A DNA stretch of 64,000 nucleotides from Paucimonas lemoignei (GTDB lineage: Bacteria > Pseudomonadota > Gammaproteobacteria > Pseudomonadales > Pseudomonadaceae). The DNA lies in the NCBI GenBank assembly GCA_900475325.1, contig LS483371.1, forward strand, positions 4,340,001-4,404,000, given 5' to 3'. This document shows, piece after piece, positions 8,970 through 17,642 of the stretch. Position 1 is the stretch's first letter. Each line of letters opens with the position of its first letter. Both the position numbers and the translations under genes were made by a program. The notes under the pieces are model-generated. The model had not been told where the DNA came from. It saw only the letters and a list, made by a program, of their open reading frames with translations, and searched no databases.

Positions 8970-9368
8970 TCACGCCGCGCGCGGCACCAGGTCCAGGCAC
9001 ACCGAATTGATGCAATAACGCAGCCCGGTCGGCGGTGGGCCGTCGGGGAAGACGTGACCCAGGTGTGCATCACACTTGGCGCACACCACTTCGGTGCGAA
9101 TCATTCCATGGCTGATGTCTCGCACTTCGACCACGGCACTGCCTTCAAGCGGTGCGTAAAAGCTGGGCCAGCCGCAGCCGGAATCGAACTTGGTGGTGGA
9201 ATCGAACAGCGGCTCGTTACAGCAGATGCAGTGATAGACGCCGTCGGTCTTGGTGCTGTTGTACTTGCCGGAGAACGGTCGTTCGGTGCCCTTGAGGCGG
9301 CAAACGTTGTACTGCTCAGGGTCGAGCATTTCACGCCATTCCTCGAGGGTTTTGTCCAACTTTTCCAC
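8970..9368 (-). CDS. msrB: Peptide-methionine (R)-S-oxide reductase MsrB
   Basis: A 132-residue cytoplasmic enzyme that repairs Met-R-sulfoxide in proteins. Two zinc-binding CxxC pairs are visible (CICC and CAKC), along with the substrate-binding GCGWPSF and the catalytic Cys in LRYCINS. The length is typical. It forms a small oxidative-repair neighbourhood with gpx and is divergent from alaA. Confidence 0.95.
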   Translation of the reverse strand: MEKLDKTLEEWREMLDPEQYNVCRLKGTERPFSGKYNSTKTDGVYHCICCNEPLFDSTTKFDSGCGWPSFYAPLEGSAVVEVRDISHGMIRTEVVCAKCDAHLGHVFPDGPPPTGLRYCINSVCLDLVPRAA

Positions 9369-9561
9369 AGGTACACCTCCACAGTCGAAAAAGGCCGATC
9401 TGTATCTTCACCGCAGATCGGGTGGCACGTATGATTGCGCCTTCGTTAGACGCCAGTCTGTCACTCACGTTTCGCCCATACAAATCCATTTTTACGGCGT
9501 CATACCCGGCGAGGCCGGTTTCCAATCAGCTGCGGCTCGTCCATTTTCAGGATCAAACACC

Positions 9562-10773
9562 ATGCAGGTCAGCAAATCGAACAAGCTCGCCAACGTCTGC
9601 TATGACATCCGCGGGCCAGTGCTCAAGCACGCCAAACGTCTGGAAGAGGAAGGCCATCGCATCCTCAAGCTGAATATTGGCAACCCAGCGCCGTTTGGTT
9701 TCGAAGCGCCGGACGAGATCCTGCAGGACGTGATCCGCAACCTGCCTACCGCCCAGGGCTACAGCGACTCCAAAGGCCTGTTCAGTGCCCGCAAGGCGGT
9801 CATGCAGTACTACCAGCAGAAGCAGGTCGAAGGTGTCGGCGTCGAAGACATCTACCTGGGCAACGGCGTGTCCGAGCTGATCGTGATGTCGATGCAGGCC
9901 CTGCTCAACAATGGCGACGAAGTGCTGATCCCGGCGCCTGATTACCCGCTGTGGACCGCAGCCGTTGCCTTGTCCGGCGGTAACCCGGTGCATTACCTGT
10001 GCGACGAGCAAGCCAACTGGTGGCCGGATCTGGCCGACATGAAGGCCAAGATCACGCCCAACACCAAAGCCATGGTGATCATCAACCCGAACAACCCGAC
10101 CGGCGCGGTTTACTCCAGAGAAGTGCTGCAAGGCATGCTGGAGCTGGCACGTCAGCACAACCTGGTGGTGTTCTCCGACGAGATCTACGACAAGATTCTC
10201 TACGACGACGCCGTTCACGTCTGCACCGCTTCGCTGGCTCCAGACCTGCTGTGCCTGACCTTCAACGGCCTGTCCAAGTCCTATCGCGTCGCGGGCTTCC
10301 GCTCCGGCTGGGTGGCGATCTCCGGCCCGAAACACAACGCGCAGAGCTACATCGAAGGCATCGACATCCTCGCCAACATGCGCCTGTGCGCCAACGTGCC
10401 TAGCCAACATGCGATCCAGACCGCTCTGGGCGGCTACCAGAGCATCAACGACCTGCTGCTGCCACCGGGCCGCCTGCTGGAACAACGTAACCGCACCTGG
10501 GAATTGCTCAACGACATCCCGGGCGTCAGCTGCGTCAAACCGATGGGCGCGCTCTATGCATTCCCACGCATCGACCCGAAGGTCTGCCCGATCCTCAACG
10601 ATGAGAAGTTCGCCCTGGACCTGCTGCTCTCCGAGAAGCTGCTGATCGTTCAAGGCACGGCCTTCAACTGGCCATGGCCGGATCACTTCCGCGTGGTAAC
10701 GCTGCCACGGGTCGATGATCTGGAGCAGGCCATCGGTCGCATCGGCAACTTCCTCAAGAGCTATCGTCAGTAA
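9562..10773 (+). CDS. alaA: Alanine-synthesising PLP aminotransferase AlaA
   Basis: A 403-residue class I/II aminotransferase (glutamate-pyruvate type). PLP contacts are the Lys of NGLSKSYRVAGFRSGW (about residue 240), NPNNPTGAVY, FSDEIYDKILYDD and the C-terminal Arg in DHFRVVTLP. The ATG at 9562 gives the normal AlaA length and N-terminus (MQVSKSNKLANVCYDIRGP). The frame is open further upstream but only through the msrB-alaA intergenic region. It forms alanine from pyruvate using glutamate. Position before htpX is conserved in pseudomonads. Confidence 0.92.
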   Translation: MQVSKSNKLANVCYDIRGPVLKHAKRLEEEGHRILKLNIGNPAPFGFEAPDEILQDVIRNLPTAQGYSDSKGLFSARKAVMQYYQQKQVEGVGVEDIYLGNGVSELIVMSMQALLNNGDEVLIPAPDYPLWTAAVALSGGNPVHYLCDEQANWWPDLADMKAKITPNTKAMVIINPNNPTGAVYSREVLQGMLELARQHNLVVFSDEIYDKILYDDAVHVCTASLAPDLLCLTFNGLSKSYRVAGFRSGWVAISGPKHNAQSYIEGIDILANMRLCANVPSQHAIQTALGGYQSINDLLLPPGRLLEQRNRTWELLNDIPGVSCVKPMGALYAFPRIDPKVCPILNDEKFALDLLLSEKLLIVQGTAFNWPWPDHFRVVTLPRVDDLEQAIGRIGNFLKSYRQ

Positions 10774-10947
10774 CGGCCGCGCCCCCGCTGCGACTCATTT
10801 GCATGGGCGCAGCGGACCTCCTGCAACACAGTCAACACCACCACACAGCACTACCTGCGGCGCCAGCCGCTCTGGCTCGGCACCCGCTCGACTAAAGAGA
10901 ATGGTTAGCAGTTCTTGCAGGCGACACAGTTTGAAATAGTCGCTCGG

Positions 10948-10976
10948 TTGAATAGCCGCTGACATCACCTTATATA
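10948..10976 (+). promoter_or_regulatory. Candidate promoter of htpX
   Basis: TTGAAT (10948-10953) and TATATA (10971-10976) are spaced by 17 nt, followed by CCCC. The TTGAA element and trailing CCCC recall heat-shock promoters, but no full sigma32 consensus is seen. The rest of 10774-11021 holds one weak stem (CCGCTGCG/CGCAGCGG near 10785-10820). Confidence 0.4.
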
Positions 10977-11021
10977 CCCCGCAACGCGTTACACATTCGT
11001 CACCAGGAGAACATCCAAACC

Positions 11022-11909
11022 ATGATGCGCATTTTGCTGTTTTTGGCCACTAACCTGGCGGTCGTGCTGATTGCCAGCATCACCTTGAGCCTTTTTGGCT
11101 TTAACGGGTTCATGGCGGCCAATGGGGTTGATCTGAACCTCAGTCAGCTGCTGATTTTCTGCGCTGTATTTGGTTTCGCTGGCTCGCTGTTCTCGCTGTT
11201 CATCTCCAAGTGGATGGCGAAAATGAGCACCGGCACCCAGATCATTACCCAGCCGCGCACTCGCCACGAACAGTGGCTGGTACAGACGGTAGAACAATTG
11301 TCCCGAGACGCTGGCATCAAGATGCCGGAAGTCGGGATTTTCCCTGCCTACGAAGCCAACGCCTTCGCCACCGGCTGGAACAAGAACGACGCACTGGTTG
11401 CGGTCAGTCAGGGTTTGCTGGAGCGTTTCTCGCCCGATGAAGTCAAGGCGGTGCTGGCCCACGAAATCGGTCACGTGGCCAATGGCGACATGGTGACCCT
11501 GGCCCTGGTGCAGGGCGTGGTGAACACCTTTGTCATGTTCTTCGCCCGCATCATCGGCAACTTCGTCGACAAAGTGATCTTCAAGACTGAAAACGGTCAA
11601 GGGATCGCTTACTACATCACCACGATCTTCGCCGAACTGGTCCTGGGATTTCTGGCCAGCGCCATCGTCATGTGGTTCTCGCGCAAGCGTGAATACCGTG
11701 CCGACGAAGCAGGTGCACGTCTGGCGGGCACCAGCGCCATGATCGGCGCACTGCAACGTCTGCGTTCCGAACAGGGCGTGCCGGTGCAGATGCCGGACAG
11801 CCTGACGGCTTTCGGTATCAACGGCGGCTTGAAAAGTGGCCTGGCGGCTCTGTTCATGAGCCACCCGGCACTGGAAGACCGCATCGAAGCACTGCGCCGT
11901 CGCGGTTGA
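11022..11909 (+). CDS. htpX: Heat-shock membrane zinc metalloprotease HtpX
   Basis: A 295-residue M48-family inner-membrane protease in quality control of membrane proteins. Two N-terminal transmembrane segments (about 4-24 and 34-56) precede the zinc site HEIGH in [16 protein letters not shown]. The third zinc ligand is in the [12 protein letters not shown] region, and two more hydrophobic segments lie between. AGGAG lies upstream of a double ATG (11022 and 11025). A strong terminator follows. Confidence 0.95.
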   Translation: MMRILLFLATNLAVVLIASITLSLFGFNGFMAANGVDLNLSQLLIFCAVFGFAGSLFSLFISKWMAKMSTGTQIITQPRTRHEQWLVQTVEQLSRDAGIKMPEVGIFPAYEANAFATGWNKNDALVAVSQGLLERFSPDEVKAVLAHEIGHVANGDMVTLALVQGVVNTFVMFFARIIGNFVDKVIFKTENGQGIAYYITTIFAELVLGFLASAIVMWFSRKREYRADEAGARLAGTSAMIGALQRLRSEQGVPVQMPDSLTAFGINGGLKSGLAALFMSHPALEDRIEALRRRG

Positions 11910-11925
11910 TCTTCGCAGCGTGAAT

Positions 11926-11954
11926 AAAAAACCCGGCTTCGGCCGGGGTTTTTT
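11926..11954 (+). terminator. Intrinsic terminator after htpX
   Basis: Stem AACCCGGC/GCCGGGGTT with a TTCG tetraloop and a run of six T. Confidence 0.9.
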
Positions 11955-11973
11955 ATGGCTACGTCTCACTTCT

Positions 11974-12045
11974 GCAGGCGCTGCCGAAGGCTGCGAAACG
12001 CGGTATTGCTGACACACCTCGTTCGCAGCCTCCGGCAGCGCCTCC
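11974..12045. repeat. REPIN, GCGCTGCCGAAGGCTGCGA family
   Basis: Inverted REP arms between the convergent htpX and tpm genes. Confidence 0.8.
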
Positions 12046-12056
12046 AAAAAAGCGAT

Positions 12057-12713
12057 TCAGCTACGCCCTAGTCTGTATACCCTCTCATCCAAACGATTCA
12101 CGCCGGCCTGCAAAAACTTCGGGCTATCCTCCAGCACGTCACAGGCTTCCAATACCTGCAGAGCCCAGTCGGGTGACAGCAGGCGCTGAACCTCTTCATC
12201 CGGCACAGAGAACGGCGGGCCGTCTATTTGGGCCTGGTCGTACTCCAGCGTGATCAAAAGCCCTTTGCACTCGGTTGGCAGCACCTTATTCAGATGCTCC
12301 ACATACCGCTTACGCATGGCCTCGGGCAACGCAATGATCGCGGCACGGTCATACAGCGCATGACACCCGGCAATGTCTTCGGCACGCAGGCTGAAAAAAT
12401 CGCCACACCAGATCTCGATTGCGGCCGCGCTGTAGACCTTGAAATCCCCCTGTTGGCTAACCAACGCTTCCAGGCCCTGCTCGGTGAAGAATTCCTGCAC
12501 TGCCTTCTCGGACAGCTCCACGCCCAACACCGGGTAGCCCTGCCCTGCCAGCCAGCTCATATCCAGGCTTTTGCCACATAAGGGCACCAGAACTCGCGTG
12601 CCTGGGGCAATGTTCAGCTGCGGCCAGTGGCGTTGCAGATAGGGGTTCGCCCTGGATTGATGAAAACCGATCTGATTATTAGCCCAGCGCTGATGCCAAA
12701 AATCCGCTTGCAT
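12057..12713 (-). CDS. tpm: Thiopurine S-methyltransferase
   Basis: A 218-residue SAM-dependent methyltransferase of the bacterial TPMT family. It has the N-terminal FWHQRWANNQIGFH, the SAM-loop VLVPLCGKSLDMSWLAGQGY and VELSEKAVQEFF. Pseudomonas homologues methylate selenium and tellurium compounds as well as thiopurines. The ATG at 12711-12713 is chosen because AGGAG lies seven bases upstream; an upstream ATG has no such site. Divergent from ygiD. Confidence 0.93.
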   Translation of the reverse strand: MQADFWHQRWANNQIGFHQSRANPYLQRHWPQLNIAPGTRVLVPLCGKSLDMSWLAGQGYPVLGVELSEKAVQEFFTEQGLEALVSQQGDFKVYSAAAIEIWCGDFFSLRAEDIAGCHALYDRAAIIALPEAMRKRYVEHLNKVLPTECKGLLITLEYDQAQIDGPPFSVPDEEVQRLLSPDWALQVLEACDVLEDSPKFLQAGVNRLDERVYRLGRS

Positions 12714-12815
12714 GAAAGCTCCTGTTAATTCGATCAAATCGCCCTAAAACTTATATTAGATTTAGATCGATGATCTAGCCGAAGATGCTTCATCTTAATC
12801 CTCAGGACACCCGAC

Positions 12816-13583
12816 ATGTTCCCCAGCCTGTTTATCTCCCACGGCTCGCCGATGCTTGCGCTGGAACCTGGCGAAAGCGGCCCGGCCCTGGCACGCCTTG
12901 CAGCAGAGATGCCCAGGCCGCGCGCCATTGTGATGGTCTCGGCGCATTGGGAAAGTCAGGAGTTGCTGGTCAATGCCAATCCTCAGCCAGAAACCTGGCA
13001 TGACTTTGGCGGGTTTCCAGCGGCACTGTTCGCGGTGCAATACCCCGCCGTCGGTTTACCGGAACTGAGCACCGAGGTGGTGGCGCTATTGAACGCTGCC
13101 GGGCTGCCCGCCAAGACCAACCCACAACGGCCATTTGATCATGGGGTGTGGGTGCCGCTGTCTCTGATGTACCCCAATGCAGACATCCCGGTGGTTCAGG
13201 TTTCCCTGCCCACCCGCGCAGGCCCGGCATTGCAGACCCGGGTCGGCAAGGCGCTGGCCAGCCTGCGCGAGCAAGGGGTTCTGATCATCGGCTCAGGCAG
13301 CATCACCCACAACCTGCGCGAACTGGATTGGCATGCAGGGCCCGAAAGCGTCGAGCCCTGGGCCAAGGGCTTTCGTGACTGGATGATCGAGAAACTGGCT
13401 GATGACGATGAAGCCGCGCTGCACGACTATCGCAGCCAGGCGCCCAACGCCGTGCGCAATCATCCCAGCGACGAGCATTTGCTGCCGCTGTATTTCGCGA
13501 GGGGTGCCGGTGGGGCATTCAGCGTCGCGCACAAAGGTTTCACGATGGGCGCGCTGGGGATGGATATCTACAGGTTCGGTTAA
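12816..13583 (+). CDS. ygiD: DODA-type extradiol ring-cleavage dioxygenase (YgiD-like)
   Basis: A 255-residue LigB-superfamily iron(II) or zinc enzyme. Metal ligands are likely the His of LFISHGSPM, the His of MVSAHWES and the His of GSITHNLREL; PFDHGVWVPL is also characteristic. E. coli YgiD opens the ring of L-DOPA; the physiological substrate is uncertain. It is a single-gene unit followed by a terminator. Confidence 0.85.
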   Translation: MFPSLFISHGSPMLALEPGESGPALARLAAEMPRPRAIVMVSAHWESQELLVNANPQPETWHDFGGFPAALFAVQYPAVGLPELSTEVVALLNAAGLPAKTNPQRPFDHGVWVPLSLMYPNADIPVVQVSLPTRAGPALQTRVGKALASLREQGVLIIGSGSITHNLRELDWHAGPESVEPWAKGFRDWMIEKLADDDEAALHDYRSQAPNAVRNHPSDEHLLPLYFARGAGGAFSVAHKGFTMGALGMDIYRFG

Positions 13584-13612
13584 CCGCCCTCATCAGAGAG
13601 GCGGCTATTTTT
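13584..13612 (+). terminator. Intrinsic terminator after ygiD
   Basis: CCGCC/GGCGG stem around CTCATCAGAGA followed by CTATTTTT, immediately after the TAA. It lies between convergent ygiD and the curli operon. Confidence 0.65.
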
Positions 13613-13904
13613 ACCGACAGTCGCTATCAGCTGTTTTGACCAATTGGTCGCCCTGAAACACTTCAAGATGCACCTGACAGATGGCGTCAACAGGCATGCT
13701 CAAGCTGATCAACGAGCCAGTGTTGCCCGTTTGCAGGTCACCGCTCTGGTTGACGCTGGACGTGCCACTGGCGCTGCGCTGGCTGACCGTCATCCGGTAT
13801 TGCAGGGTCAACGGAGTCGGGTTTTGCAGCCGGGGGCGGATCAACACGGCTTCGCCCTGGCGCTGGGCGTCGATTGATACGCTCAATTGCGAAATGTCGA
13901 TCAT
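13611..13904 (-). CDS. CsgC/CsgH-like curli chaperone
   Basis: A 97-residue beta-rich protein and the last gene of the curli operon, starting 4 nt after the stop of the short curlin. The sequence (LQNPTPLTLQYRMTVSQRS, then a late Cys pair in AICQVH and SDCR) resembles the immunoglobulin-like CsgC/CsgH proteins that block curlin amyloid nucleation in the periplasm. No signal peptide is visible from the ATG at 13902-13904. That is odd for a periplasmic chaperone and may mean an unrecognised route or start. Assignment rests mainly on operon position and general features. Confidence 0.6.
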   Translation of the reverse strand: MIDISQLSVSIDAQRQGEAVLIRPRLQNPTPLTLQYRMTVSQRSASGTSSVNQSGDLQTGNTGSLISLSMPVDAICQVHLEVFQGDQLVKTADSDCR

Positions 13905-13908
13905 CGGA

Positions 13909-14415
13909 TCACCACTGCTTTACGGTCGCGGTTGAGTTGTCGCCATGCTGGGTCACCGAAGCGGTGCCATACGAACCGGATTGTTGAACGTTGGCCTGGT
14001 TGCCGTAGCCATATTGAGCGATGTAAGCCTGGTTATAAGCCCCCGTCTGACCCACTACCGCCGAGTTGTTCGCCCCTTCCTGAACGGCAGAGACCTGGTT
14101 GTAACTGCCTTCCTGAGCAATCGTCAGGCTGTTGTCGTTGCCGTTCTGCCGAGCATAGGCCTGGTTGCCTGTGCCTGCCTGGCTGATCACTGCGCGGTTG
14201 CGAACGCCGATCTGCACCTGCTGCAACCGCTGGGCCGAGCCTGCCTGGTCAACGCGGGTTCTGTTCTCGCTGCCGATCTGACTGATGGTCGCCACATTCC
14301 CGCGGCTGATGTCGGCATAACGTGCTTCGGACTTGAGATCCGCAGCCTGACACATCCCGCTGCTGACGATCAAAGTTGCTGCCAGCCATCGCAGGTATTG
14401 GGTGTTAAACGCCAT
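13909..14415 (-). CDS. csgB: Short curlin subunit (CsgB-like, possible nucleator)
   Basis: A 168-residue secreted amyloid subunit. A signal peptide (residues 1-24, cleaving after MCQA) precedes about 12 curlin strand units of the form xVxQxGxxNxA (for example ATISQIGSENR and VISQAGTGNQA), i.e. about six repeats, similar to E. coli CsgA/CsgB. The gene follows csgG by 24 nt. The last unit ends TATVKQW, a less regular cap as expected of a nucleator, but I cannot separate CsgA from CsgB function by sequence alone. The long curlin upstream is the other subunit. Confidence 0.82.
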   Translation of the reverse strand: MAFNTQYLRWLAATLIVSSGMCQAADLKSEARYADISRGNVATISQIGSENRTRVDQAGSAQRLQQVQIGVRNRAVISQAGTGNQAYARQNGNDNSLTIAQEGSYNQVSAVQEGANNSAVVGQTGAYNQAYIAQYGYGNQANVQQSGSYGTASVTQHGDNSTATVKQW

Positions 14416-14439
14416 GTTTGCCTCCCTGTAGCACTGTTT

Positions 14440-15303
14440 TTATTTGTCCGAGCCGGTCAGCGGCACGCTCAACGTCTGTTCGTCGTAACTTTTCAGATAG
14501 CTTTGCAACAGCGGTTTGTTCAGGTCATCCGGGTTCTTGAGCAACCAACTGCCGTCACGAGCCCCTTGGGCAACCATATGCACCAAGGCGGTTTCGATCG
14601 CTTCGCGCACGCATTGCTGAACCGGCTCGTTGCGGCTGATGCCGGTTTCCACTTCCAGCAAGTGCTTGAGCGATACGTACTTGAATACGCCGAAATCAAC
14701 CTGGATCGAGAACACCGTCTTGGTAGTGGTCACGCTCTGGATGATCTCGCCGGTGCGGATATCCACCGCCCGCAAGTTGACGGTCACCTGATCCTGGCGA
14801 TACAGCTCTGACGGGCCAATACCCAGGTAGCGCACACCCAGACCGCCGGAGCGGACATTGCTTTCGTAGGCGACGATGGCGCCCTCAATGATCAGGTTGG
14901 CCGGACGCAGCGGCGGCAGCGTGGCTTGCGCCGTATCGCTTGGCTGCTCAAGGGCGCGGATGATCTTGCGCTCGGTGAGCACGTCCTGCAGGTTTTCGCG
15001 TTCGACCGGCTTGAACCAGCGCGAATCGCGTAACGCAGTCACCAGCAAGGACGCAGCGCCTTGGGTCACAGCGGTAGAAAATGAACTGTCTGGAGACGGT
15101 TTGTATTGTCCGGTTTGATCACGCAAACCATAAACGGCCACGGCGATGGGACCGGCCGGTGCTGGTAGGTTGATCAAATCACGGGAAATCTGGGTAGGCG
15201 GCGCCAGCGAGGCCGGGTTGAACGTCGCCGCTGGGCGTGAAGTGGCACAGCCGCTGACAAGCATTACTGCACTGACAAGCATCGACAACGAACGCAGGTA
15301 CAT
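14440..15303 (-). CDS. csgG: Curli secretion channel lipoprotein CsgG
   Basis: A 287-residue outer-membrane lipoprotein that forms the nonameric curlin export pore. The signal peptide ends in the lipobox LVSGC (residues about 15-20), with mature N-terminus CATSRPAATF. CsgG signatures include IAVAVYGLRDQTGQYKPSPD and the constriction-region sequence LGVRYLGIGPSELYRQDQV. The ATG at 15301-15303 is preferred because GGGGA is properly spaced; an ATG two codons earlier sits almost on that site. It lies downstream of csgA behind a strong hairpin, which probably lowers its expression relative to the subunit. Confidence 0.92.
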   Translation of the reverse strand: MYLRSLSMLVSAVMLVSGCATSRPAATFNPASLAPPTQISRDLINLPAPAGPIAVAVYGLRDQTGQYKPSPDSSFSTAVTQGAASLLVTALRDSRWFKPVERENLQDVLTERKIIRALEQPSDTAQATLPPLRPANLIIEGAIVAYESNVRSGGLGVRYLGIGPSELYRQDQVTVNLRAVDIRTGEIIQSVTTTKTVFSIQVDFGVFKYVSLKHLLEVETGISRNEPVQQCVREAIETALVHMVAQGARDGSWLLKNPDDLNKPLLQSYLKSYDEQTLSVPLTGSDK

Positions 15304-15319
15304 CGTCATTCCCCTACTG

Positions 15320-15349
15320 AAAACGAGCCCCGCCGAACATCGGCGGGGC
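15320..15349 (-). terminator. Hairpin between csgA and csgG (attenuator-like)
   Basis: A perfect 10-bp stem, GCCCCGCCGA/TCGGCGGGGC at 15327-15336 and 15340-15349, with a 3-nt loop. On the minus strand it is followed by TCGTTTTC. It is placed to stop most transcripts after csgA while letting some reach csgG, csgB and csgC/H. Confidence 0.6.
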
Positions 15350-15357
15350 CAGTGCAA

Positions 15358-16692
15358 TTAACGTTGGGTGACGGTGGCAATGTTGCCAGCGTTGCCGGTC
15401 TGAACGACGTTGGCGACGTTGCTGTTGCTCAGCTGGTTCACAGCCACGATGTTGGCCTGGCTCGAAGTACCTACGCCGCTCTGGCTGATGTAGGCGTTGT
15501 TGTAGTCGCCTTTCTGCAGCAGGGTTTCTTCGTTGAAGGCACCGGTCTGGGCGCTGTTTGCGGTGTTGCCGTTGCCAGTCTGGGTAATGTCAGCTTCCAG
15601 CCTGTAACCGCGCTGAGTAGCGTTGGCCGAGTTACGGTCGCCTGTCTGCTGAACAGAAGCAGTCAACTCGTTGCTCCAGGTCTGGTTGACGTTAGCTTTG
15701 TTGTCCTTGCCATTTTGCGAAACGCTAGCGGTCATGTCATTGCCAGCGTACTGAACGGTCGTGGCAGCGTTGAAGCTGCCAGTCTGAGCGATGGCAGATT
15801 TCTGCTCATAGCCGTAGGTTTGAGAAGCATTGGCAACGTTGTGATCACCGTAGGACTGGCTGATCGCTGCACCGCTGTTGCGGACATCACCCTGAGCGAC
15901 ATTGCCTTGGTTGTGATCACCGCGAGTCTGGGTAACGGAACCCGAAGTACCGGCAACACCATCCTGATTAACCGAACCGGCGTTGTTGCTGCCCCACGAT
16001 TGATCAACAGAGGCTTTGCTGTTCGAAGAGCTCAACTGAGCGACAGAAGCCTTGCCATTGTTTGCGTCGCGCTGGGACACCAGAGCCTGGGTACCGTTGC
16101 GGTTGAAGGACTGAACGATCGAACCGTTATTAGCCGAGCCATCACGCTGAGTGACGGTGGCAGCAGTGTTGCTGTTGCCCACTTGTTTGGTCGACGCTGT
16201 GTCGCCATTACCCCATTGAGTGATGGAAGCAGTGGCACCCAGGTTGCCCTGCTGAACGGCGCTGGCGTTGTTGTAGTTGCCGGAGTAGGTGTAACCCTGG
16301 TCAATCTTTGCACCGGTGTTGGTGTTCCAGGTCTGACCAATGCTGGCGTTGTTACGCTGGCTACCCTGATCGATCTGAGCAGTCTGGGCATCGCCAGTCT
16401 GAGTAATGCTGGAGTTGTTGTAACCACCCTTCTGGTTGGAACCAGCGGAGTTGGCGTTGCCTTTCTGACCGATGTTCAGAACGCTGTCATTGGCAGTCTG
16501 GTTTGCCTTGGCATCGTTGCGCTGGCCAACCTGCTCAATGCCTACCGAAGAACGAGTAGCACTTACCTGTACAGAGTCGGCCTTGTTGAAAGCGCCATTC
16601 TGATTAACGTTCGCAGTGCTCTGGTCAGCGAATGCCGAACCGGAGATAGCAACAAGAATAGCGATAGACAGAGCTGATTTATGAGCGCGCAT
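15358..16692 (-). CDS. csgA: Long major curlin subunit (CsgA-like, 444 aa)
   Basis: A secreted functional-amyloid subunit. A signal peptide (residues 1-22, ending SGSAFA) is followed by repeats to the very end. I count about 36 strand units ending in Q (ANVNQ, VGIEQ, SSITQ, AQIDQ and so on), i.e. about 18 strand-turn-strand repeats, against five in E. coli CsgA (151 aa). Internal spacing stays near 11 residues per strand, with turns rich in G, N and D. AAGGAAGG lies five bases before the ATG. The gene sits inside one co-directional operon, between csgF and csgG. Confidence 0.9.
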   Translation of the reverse strand: MRAHKSALSIAILVAISGSAFADQSTANVNQNGAFNKADSVQVSATRSSVGIEQVGQRNDAKANQTANDSVLNIGQKGNANSAGSNQKGGYNNSSITQTGDAQTAQIDQGSQRNNASIGQTWNTNTGAKIDQGYTYSGNYNNASAVQQGNLGATASITQWGNGDTASTKQVGNSNTAATVTQRDGSANNGSIVQSFNRNGTQALVSQRDANNGKASVAQLSSSNSKASVDQSWGSNNAGSVNQDGVAGTSGSVTQTRGDHNQGNVAQGDVRNSGAAISQSYGDHNVANASQTYGYEQKSAIAQTGSFNAATTVQYAGNDMTASVSQNGKDNKANVNQTWSNELTASVQQTGDRNSANATQRGYRLEADITQTGNGNTANSAQTGAFNEETLLQKGDYNNAYISQSGVGTSSQANIVAVNQLSNSNVANVVQTGNAGNIATVTQR

Positions 16693-16764
16693 GAGAGCCT
16701 TCCTTTGATAAAGAGTTATGTTGTTTTTTATTCAGGGTCGAGCGGGTTGCAGCCGGTACAGCGA

Positions 16765-17184
16765 TTACGGTTGGTTCACTTGAAACTGTGTAGTTTGCCC
16801 AGTCGTTTTATCCGTGGTCACTATCTGCAACAACCCGGGTTGCAAGTTAGTAATGGTAATTCTGAAATCTGTAGTTTCTACGGTGCCCGGCGTTAACGAA
16901 CCGTTGGTACCCACAATGCTCGACGTCACTGCCGAAGAAACCCGGCTAAGTATCGCGCTCTGCAGCATGCTGTTGAATTGCGTCAGTGCCGACTGATCGC
17001 CTGAGGAAGTGGACTCTTTGAATTTGTTTTGCGCTGTCGCCTGGTTGAGCAGGATCGCCCCATTGAGGGGGTTACCGCCAAACGATGGATTGTTGGGTGT
17101 GTAAACCAGCTCACTGGCGCTCACGCTACCGCATACAACGGTCAACAGGCTCAGGCCGACGGCTACCAGACATGAACGGTGCAT
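16765..17184 (-). CDS. csgF: Curli assembly protein CsgF
   Basis: A 139-residue secreted protein that caps the CsgG pore at the cell surface and couples it to nucleation. A signal peptide (1-23, ending SVSA) precedes the CsgF hallmark ELVYTPNNPSFGGNPLNG at the mature N-terminus, which inserts in the CsgG channel. The length equals E. coli CsgF (138). It starts 14 nt after csgE and is followed by 72 nt before csgA. Confidence 0.95.
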   Translation of the reverse strand: MHRSCLVAVGLSLLTVVCGSVSASELVYTPNNPSFGGNPLNGAILLNQATAQNKFKESTSSGDQSALTQFNSMLQSAILSRVSSAVTSSIVGTNGSLTPGTVETTDFRITITNLQPGLLQIVTTDKTTGQTTQFQVNQP

Positions 17185-17198
17185 AGAAAAAAAGTCCT

Positions 17199-17642
17199 TT
17201 AAAATTCATCACGCCCGAGATCGGGATCACCAAAGAACTGTGCGAGCTGATTATCCAGGATCGCCTGATAAACGATGTTCGCCGCATCGGCACCGATCGC
17301 AGGAATCAAGGCGCGATTAGGCGGCAGAAACGTTTGAAACATCCGGCGGTTGCCATAGTCGACAAATACCTGACTACCAAGACGCGCTGTAGGTCGTTCA
17401 GAGATGGAAACGGTAAAACGTCCGTTCTCATCCTTGTCGGTCCACGCACTTGCGAACGAGTCATAGAACGCCCGCCCTGCCATTGTCATGGTTTGCCCTA
17501 CAACTAACCCGCCCACTTCTTTGCTATTAAGTGTTCGCCGTTCTGCCAGTGTAGCGGTTTCATTAACACTTGCATCGGCAAGCGTCGTTGTCACCACGCA
17601 CCATTGCAAAACTGCAGCGCTAAATAACAGTGAGTATTTCAT
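17199..17642 (-). CDS. csgE: Curli secretion specificity factor CsgE
   Basis: A 147-residue periplasmic protein that plugs CsgG and selects curlin substrates. A signal peptide (1-23, ending TTTLA) precedes the CsgE core GLVVGQTMTMAGRAFYDSF, FTVSISERPTARLGSQVFVDY and a basic RRMFQTFLPPNR. It is the first gene of the operon. The ATG at 17640-17642 has only a weak GGCGACAT in front; an ATG seven codons earlier is an alternative. No csgD regulator is adjacent. Confidence 0.9.
   Translation of the reverse strand: MKYSLLFSAAVLQWCVVTTTLADASVNETATLAERRTLNSKEVGGLVVGQTMTMAGRAFYDSFASAWTDKDENGRFTVSISERPTARLGSQVFVDYGNRRMFQTFLPPNRALIPAIGADAANIVYQAILDNQLAQFFGDPDLGRDEF

Noticed and set aside
10785..10820. 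Stem CCGCTGCG/CGCAGCGG after alaA as a terminator
   Set aside because: Fifteen-nt loop and no T run.
15352..16677. 441-codon open frame antisense to csgA
   Set aside because: Mirror of a repetitive gene; the hydrophobic repeats are the reverse reading of curlin repeats.
15358..16692. Possible CRISPR-like or satellite repeats
   Set aside because: The repetition is at the protein level (curlin units) with diverged codons, not exact DNA repeats with spacers.
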